From positions 78,262,001 through 78,326,000 of the forward strand of contig CM060895.1 in NCBI GenBank assembly GCA_030762935.1: 64,000 nt of DNA. The letters are read 5' to 3'. The stretch is from Hymenopus coronatus. Lineage: Eukaryota > Arthropoda > Insecta > Mantodea > Hymenopodidae. The position numbers and the translations under genes were made by a program. Shown here piece by piece: positions 59,540-64,000 of the stretch (positions are counted from its first letter, which is position 1; every line of letters starts with the position of its first letter). The notes beneath the pieces were generated by a model that saw only the letters and a program-made list of their open reading frames with translations, was not told where the DNA came from and did no database searches.

Positions 59540-60190
59540 TTTTTTTTTTTTTTTTTATTCAGGGACAACAAAAGTTATTTCGTTAAAATTTCTGGACTAA
59601 ACTTCTCTACCTATATAATACTTCTCTGACAATGTAGTATGTGCCAGTCAACGCAAGAGAAAGAGAACCAGTCAGTAAGTCTTACTGGAAAGTACCTCCA
59701 TAAGAATGCGCTTTACTTTTTACTGGTCCATTGGGGAAGAGTAAAAGGGGAGAAACGCTGCAGCTTGATCTGTTCGGTTTGCTGGCTCACACCGCACACT
59801 AGACTTGCGGTAAGGACGCCGAAGTTACTCCACAAAGCGCTGGGAGAGAATAAACAATTGCAACAATAAATCGGGCCTCCCAGACAAACAATACGCGGTC
59901 TGTAGGAGCCACACCGCAACCCGCACAGCACAAAGTTGCCTCTGCCCTTTCTCTCTCTCGCTCCGCCAGCTCAGGGCACTGCAGTCGTTATGGGACTACT
60001 AGTAAATCAAATTAAATGATAGGAATAGCAAAGTAAACTCTTCTTTCGCTGTTATCTTGTTACCTGAAGTAAATATGTAAACGCTACATTCAAAAGACAT
60101 CGAAAGGAATAAAGCAAGCAGGATATGATGCTTACCTCTATCTGGCCTAGAGGCAACCTTTGAAAAAGCACCGATATTTGTAGTCGAAGT
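59540..60190. other. Unclassified; GC-richer island at about 59700-60000
   Basis: CpG-bearing sequence (ACCGCACACTAGACTTGCGG, AACCCGCACAGCAC) in an AT-rich setting. Both strands have short open frames (59639-59869 plus, 59713-59931 minus) without any recognisable domain. Confidence 0.35.
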
Positions 60191-60199
60191 CATTAGTTC

Positions 60200-60450
60200 T
60201 TTTTTTTTTTTTTTTTGCATTGTTTAAAGACCACTTTTACTACAAATGGCACCGCAGACGATGACACTGATGATACATGGATTGAAGATGGAGAACCGAT
60301 GGAATGCGATGACGGGGGAAACCGGAGAACCCGAAGAAAACCCGCCCCTGCGCCACTTTGTCCACCACAATCACACATGTGGTCATTTGGGATCGAGCCC
60401 GGACCGTCTAGGTGAAAAGCGAGTGGTCTAACCACTCGACCAGGTCGTTA
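60200..60450 (-). mobile_element. SINE S1
   Basis: The minus strand has the head GGTCGAGTGGTTAGACC, B box GGGCTCGATCCC, the body GGGTTTTCTTCGGGTTCTC, and a tail ending in a long A-run (T-run at 60200-60216). All parts are in place. Confidence 0.9.
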
Positions 60451-60469
60451 GTTTATTAAGGAGTCTTTT

Positions 60470-60930
60470 TTATAGTGTTTAACGCTCACTTTTACTACAT
60501 AGGCACCGCACGCGATGACACTAGTGCTACATTGAATGAAGAAGACTGTCTCCTTGGTCGAGCGGTCAGCGAGCTGACTTCATACCCGGAGTTCCCGGGT
60601 TCAATTCCCGACTGGGGCGGGGAATTTTTCTTTATTCCCTATCCCCCATAGAGTCTGCAAGTATGAATGTGAGAGTAAATGTGCGTATGTCTAGTAATAT
60701 AACATTTATTAACCCAAGCCCCCGAACATTGAAGTTAAAGGAGGTTATACAAATGAAACAATAAAAAAATGAGGATGGAGCACCGGTGGAATGCGACAGG
60801 GGGACCGGAACCGGAGAAAACCCGCCTCGTTGCTTTGTCCACCACAAATCCCACATGCGTTTACCTGGGAGAGATCTTGGGCCGCTTCGGTGGGAGGCAA
60901 GTATTATAACCACTCGGTCACGGCGTGACT
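60470..60930 (-). mobile_element. SINE S1 split by SINE S2
   Basis: The tail half (60470-60540, AGTGTTTAACGCTCAC to CATTGAATGAAGA) and the head half (60770-60930, GGATGGAGCACCGGTG to CGGTCACGGCG) are the two sides of one S1 element on the minus strand. The sequence between is S2. Confidence 0.88.
60541..60768 (+). mobile_element. SINE S2, nested in S1
   Basis: It begins GTCTCCTTGGTCGAGCGG (A box), with B box GGGTTCAATTCCCG, then GGGGCGGGGAATTTTTC and a tail AAACAATAAAAAAA. The flanks ATGAAGAAG and ATGAGGATG may be a worn target duplication. The second copy is at 18893-19145. Confidence 0.87.
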
Positions 60931-61189
60931 CAAGGGGAAGTCAGGTTTGTGCTCTATGATAGAGATTTCCCAATATTTACTGAGTCCACTTAACTGGCAA
61001 ATACAGGGAAAATGCCATAAACTTCCGCCTTTTCTTATCAAATTTCCCTTCCAATTAACGTTTTATTTCGTGTAACATCATTAGGCAATGCCCTACAAAA
61101 TATCTATACTCAAATCGTAAAGCAATGTAGATAATGTAAGCAGCAGCGGCTAAGGGTAACTGACGGTAGATAAAAACGATATAGTGTTT
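60931..61189. other. Unclassified spacer
   Basis: I see no repeat or gene signal. Confidence 0.35.
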
Positions 61190-61392
61190 AGCGCCCTCTT
61201 TATATTTTGGCACCGGAGACGCTGACACTGATGGAATGAATATGGAGTACAGCTGAATATGATCGCAGAACCCGGAAAAAACCGTCCCTGCACTGCTTTG
61301 TCCACCAAAATCCCACATGCAGTAGCTTGGAATCGAACCTTGCCTTGTTAGTTGACAGGCTCGCGGTCTCACCACTAAGCTACGGCCTGGGC
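61190..61392 (-). mobile_element. SINE S1, diverged
   Basis: The minus strand head is worn (CGTAGCTTAGTGGTGAGACC) but the B box AGGTTCGATTCC and tail GCGCTAAACACTA are clear. It is more diverged than its neighbours at 60200 and 60470. Confidence 0.82.
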
Positions 61393-61439
61393 AATCGGTA
61401 TAAGTGTACTACCTGCAAATAGCAATAGACCATACGAGG

Positions 61440-61700
61440 AATGGGGATGGCTTGTTATCTGCGACGTTGCTGTATAACATGGAGTAATCTGTTAGACTCT
61501 GTTTTTCAAGGTCATGAGCTCAAACCCGGTGGAGGTCGATGGATTGCTGGCGTAAAATTCTTTAGCCTTCCTTCGGAAGGGAAGTAAAGCCATTAAGTCC
61601 CGTCTCGTAGATTTATGGCACGTAAAAGAACTTAAAGTCTAATAAGGAGGTCTTTGAGCAAAGATAATCAGTCCCTCACACCCAGTATAGAATGGGAGTT
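61440..61700 (+). mobile_element. SINE S5
   Basis: The head has lost most of the A box; the B box reads GAGCTCAAACCCGG. The body has CTTCCTTCGGAAGGGAAG (hairpin), TAAGTCCCGTCTCGTAG and CCAGTATAGAATGGGAG. It matches 63464-63715 on the same strand. Confidence 0.82.
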
Positions 61701-61737
61701 TGAAAACAGCAATTTTTTGTAGTGCAGGATGTAGTGA

Positions 61738-61945
61738 ACCCTTTGTTTAAGTTTAACGTCCTTTAACCTGAATAGGTCATATCGGACGATGAATGAAATC
61801 GGTGAAAAGTTACTCGATATTAGTCTTCACAGGGTAATAAAAAACTTCAGAGGAAATCTTATTTGGGTTACTCAGTCTAACCGAGTTTCGAACTTGGCTC
61901 TTCTTGAATGTGAAACAGACTCTCTACTCCCGCACTGCAGAAGAG
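61738..61945 (-). mobile_element. SINE S3
   Basis: Its tail-side motif AACGTCCTTTAACCT and head-side TTCGAACTTGGCTC identify it. The interior is shorter than in 47335-47572. Confidence 0.78.
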
Positions 61946-62275
61946 GAAAGTGTATCTTAATTTACAACTCTACACTTGAATCCTGAGGAGTGAATGTTGT
62001 AAGCCTTAATGTAACTTAAAAGTCTAAGTGAAAGTAGTATTTAACCAGGAATATCAGAATAGAAGTACTAAATTCACTAAACTACTAATTTAATAAACAT
62101 TTTCCTTGATGTTAATGACCAACATATTATGTTTCAAATGATGATTTACTTTGACTTAGATTTTCTGTATAATTCTTTACAGGATAGCCTCCAAAGTAAG
62201 ATACTTAACAGTTTAAAAATATGATACGTTTAATGTAGAATATTACATGAATATGTTTTAGAATTATTTACTATT
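61946..62275. other. Unclassified AT-rich spacer
   Basis: I see no repeat or gene signal. Confidence 0.35.
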
Positions 62276-63158
62276 TTCACTTTCTCTACACGTATACACT
62301 ATCTACATAGTGTAAAGATAAGCTAAGGTATTGCACCCAAAAATTCATTACCAAGATTTCATCAGAAATAAATGTTTTAGGATGCCAGAATCAAAAAAAA
62401 AAAAAAAAAAAAATTAGAAAAATGCCCATGTGTGACTGTGTGTATGTGTCTGTGAAGACACCATAGCTCAAAAATGAAAAGACCATTAAATACCAAAATT
62501 TGATATCAACGATATTTATTATTGATACTATGTAATAATAATGATAATAATAATTTAAGAAAATATCCCCACCTCAACTACCCTTAAGTGGAAAAAGTTT
62601 CAAAAATATTGGTATTCTCAAAAATGACTAATGATTTTGATTAAACTTTCTTATATTTAAGATATTTACATGACAAATAAAATGTTTATCTTGAATTTTC
62701 TGGGAATAGCCTCTGAAGATCTCTTTATTCTGGATTAATTTTTCTTAATTTTGAGTAACTGGTAAACCTTAAGAGAAAGACAAAACTGACTGTTCAAGTG
62801 ATTTAGATCTCCTTAAAACACACACACACAATTATTTATATTTTTGTGCAGTTGCCCGTTTAAAAATATTCCTTCCTATTGGTTTCAGTTTTAAAATACT
62901 TAAAAATCTTCTCATTCAAAATTTGTCAACTCCTGGCAATGCAAATAAACGGAACCCAATTTCATAGCAAGCACATTTTAAAACATTGACTGTCACTTTA
63001 GCCTAGCGTATTCCCTGATTTCCCTTCTACTTATAAGGAACTACTAAATAGACCGTTTTGCTAATGTTTAACTCGATTAGCATTAAGTACATAGAAGAAT
63101 AAGCAATAACTTGGTACAGAGATGTATAAAAAGTCATTTGAATGGAGCACATCAGACT
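62276..63158 (-). mobile_element. HR repeat copy, full length
   Basis: Hairpin CTCTACACGTATACACTATC, a 20-base A-run at 62394-62413 in the spot where other copies have six to ten A, a reduced GT tract, and the end TTTGAATGGAGCACATCAGA. An extra ATT-rich insert lies at 62505-62550. Confidence 0.85.
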
Positions 63159-63463
63159 TTTTATACACGGTACTTCAAGCTATTCACTTGTACTATAATT
63201 TTCCTTTTAAAACTTGTTCTAATTATACAAATAAAATCCGAATATTTGTGCATCTGCAAATTTAACTATTGGTATATACGGTATAATAAAACTAAACCTT
63301 AAAACTAATAGGAAAGAAATTAAACTAAAACTTTATAAAGTAATGGCTGTACTCATGTTTTTGTATGGTTCTGAAAACTGCACACTCAGCAAAAATGAAG
63401 AAGTAAAAATAGAATGCTGAGATTTTTCAGTAGCATTGCGGGTCATACTTTATTAGACTTAAA

Positions 63464-63720
63464 GTCACCCTCCGTGGTATAGTGATTACCTCAGGCACCC
63501 AAGTTCGCGGGTTCAAATCTGGTGGAGGGCGATGGAGTTCTTCTAGGGCGTAAAAATCCTTAGCATGGCTTCCTTCGGAAGCGAGATGGTCCCGTGTCAT
63601 AGATTTACAGCATGTAAAAGAACCTCAAACTTGATAAAGAGGCCTCTGAGTAAAATTAAACGGTCTTTCACGTCTAATATAGAATGAGGACCATAGTTAA
63701 AGAGTGCCCATAAATAAAAT
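63464..63720 (+). mobile_element. SINE S5, complete
   Basis: Head CCTCCGTGGTATAGTG, B box GGGTTCAAATCTGG, then the body GGCTTCCTTCGGAAGC (hairpin), CGTGTCATAGATTTACAG, AGAGGCCTCTGAG, ending CCCATAAATAAAA. It is the best S5 copy in the window. Confidence 0.87.
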
Positions 63721-64000
63721 TCCATTTCTTTCTCTAAATTAAAAGAGATAAGAGATCAGAAAGGAAATCAGTATTTTAAGTTGCCTGTGCCAATACACCA
63801 ATATGGAGCTAACTGGAAATAATAAGCGGATATACTAGAAAATTACTGCAATCCATAATTGCTCCAAGTTATAAACCCATGGGCAAGAAAAACATTGGCA
63901 GTTCGAAGAAAAGGTGAACACCACAATTGCATTCTTAGTACGAAACAATCCTTTCGATCCTTAATCCCTGATAATGTTTAGGATGAAGATACTGATTTCT
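63721..64000. other. Unclassified sequence to window end
   Basis: I see no repeat or gene signal. Confidence 0.35.

Overview
This window is an AT-rich, gene-poor stretch of a large animal genome, almost certainly an insect. The evidence is many tRNA-derived SINEs, two mariner relics, LINE tails, a hAT-type MITE and a nuclear fragment of an insect-like mitochondrial ND5 read in the invertebrate mitochondrial code. A repeat-laden polyneopteran such as a cockroach, termite or stick insect fits, but the order is a guess. I found no intact protein-coding gene, rRNA, functional tRNA gene or CRISPR array. Nearly all long open frames lie inside repeats or microsatellites.

The dominant component is one non-coding dispersed repeat of about 0.85-1.1 kb, here called the HR (hairpin repeat) family. 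There are about 40 full or partial copies, covering roughly a third of the window. My strand convention for HR is: plus means the copy begins TCTGATGTGTTCCATT and ends with a hairpin followed by GTAGAGAAAGTAAAA. It has a short inverted motif near both ends (ACTTTCTCTA / TAGAGAAAGT), a palindromic terminal hairpin and a CA/GT microsatellite at a fixed internal position. That layout resembles DINE-1/HINE (non-autonomous helentron) elements, which is my main inference.

On top of HR lie at least eight kinds of tRNA-headed SINE (labelled S1-S9), often nested in HR or in each other, several with clear target-site duplications. Other residents are a complete but dead mariner (5041-6227), a mariner fragment (50104-50466) beside a BED zinc-finger transposase relic (49819-50010) and a LINE tail (50972-51185), a second LINE tail (2373-2553), a 756-bp hAT MITE inside a SINE (44460-45215) and an ND5 NUMT (58786-58969).

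Layout: 1-2.37 kb is low-repeat sequence with a speculative non-coding exon. From 2.4 to 9.2 kb there are HR copies and the mariner. From 9.2 to 13 kb there is unclassified sequence with a 200-bp direct duplication. From 13 to 39.6 kb there is dense HR with SINEs. From 39.6 to 48 kb HR, the hAT MITE and SINEs occur. From 48 to 52 kb there is a GC-rich SINE and the transposon relics. From 52 to 64 kb scattered HR, the NUMT and a SINE cluster (60.2-61.95 kb) occur. The window carries no operon or pathway; its layers are a record of successive insertions.
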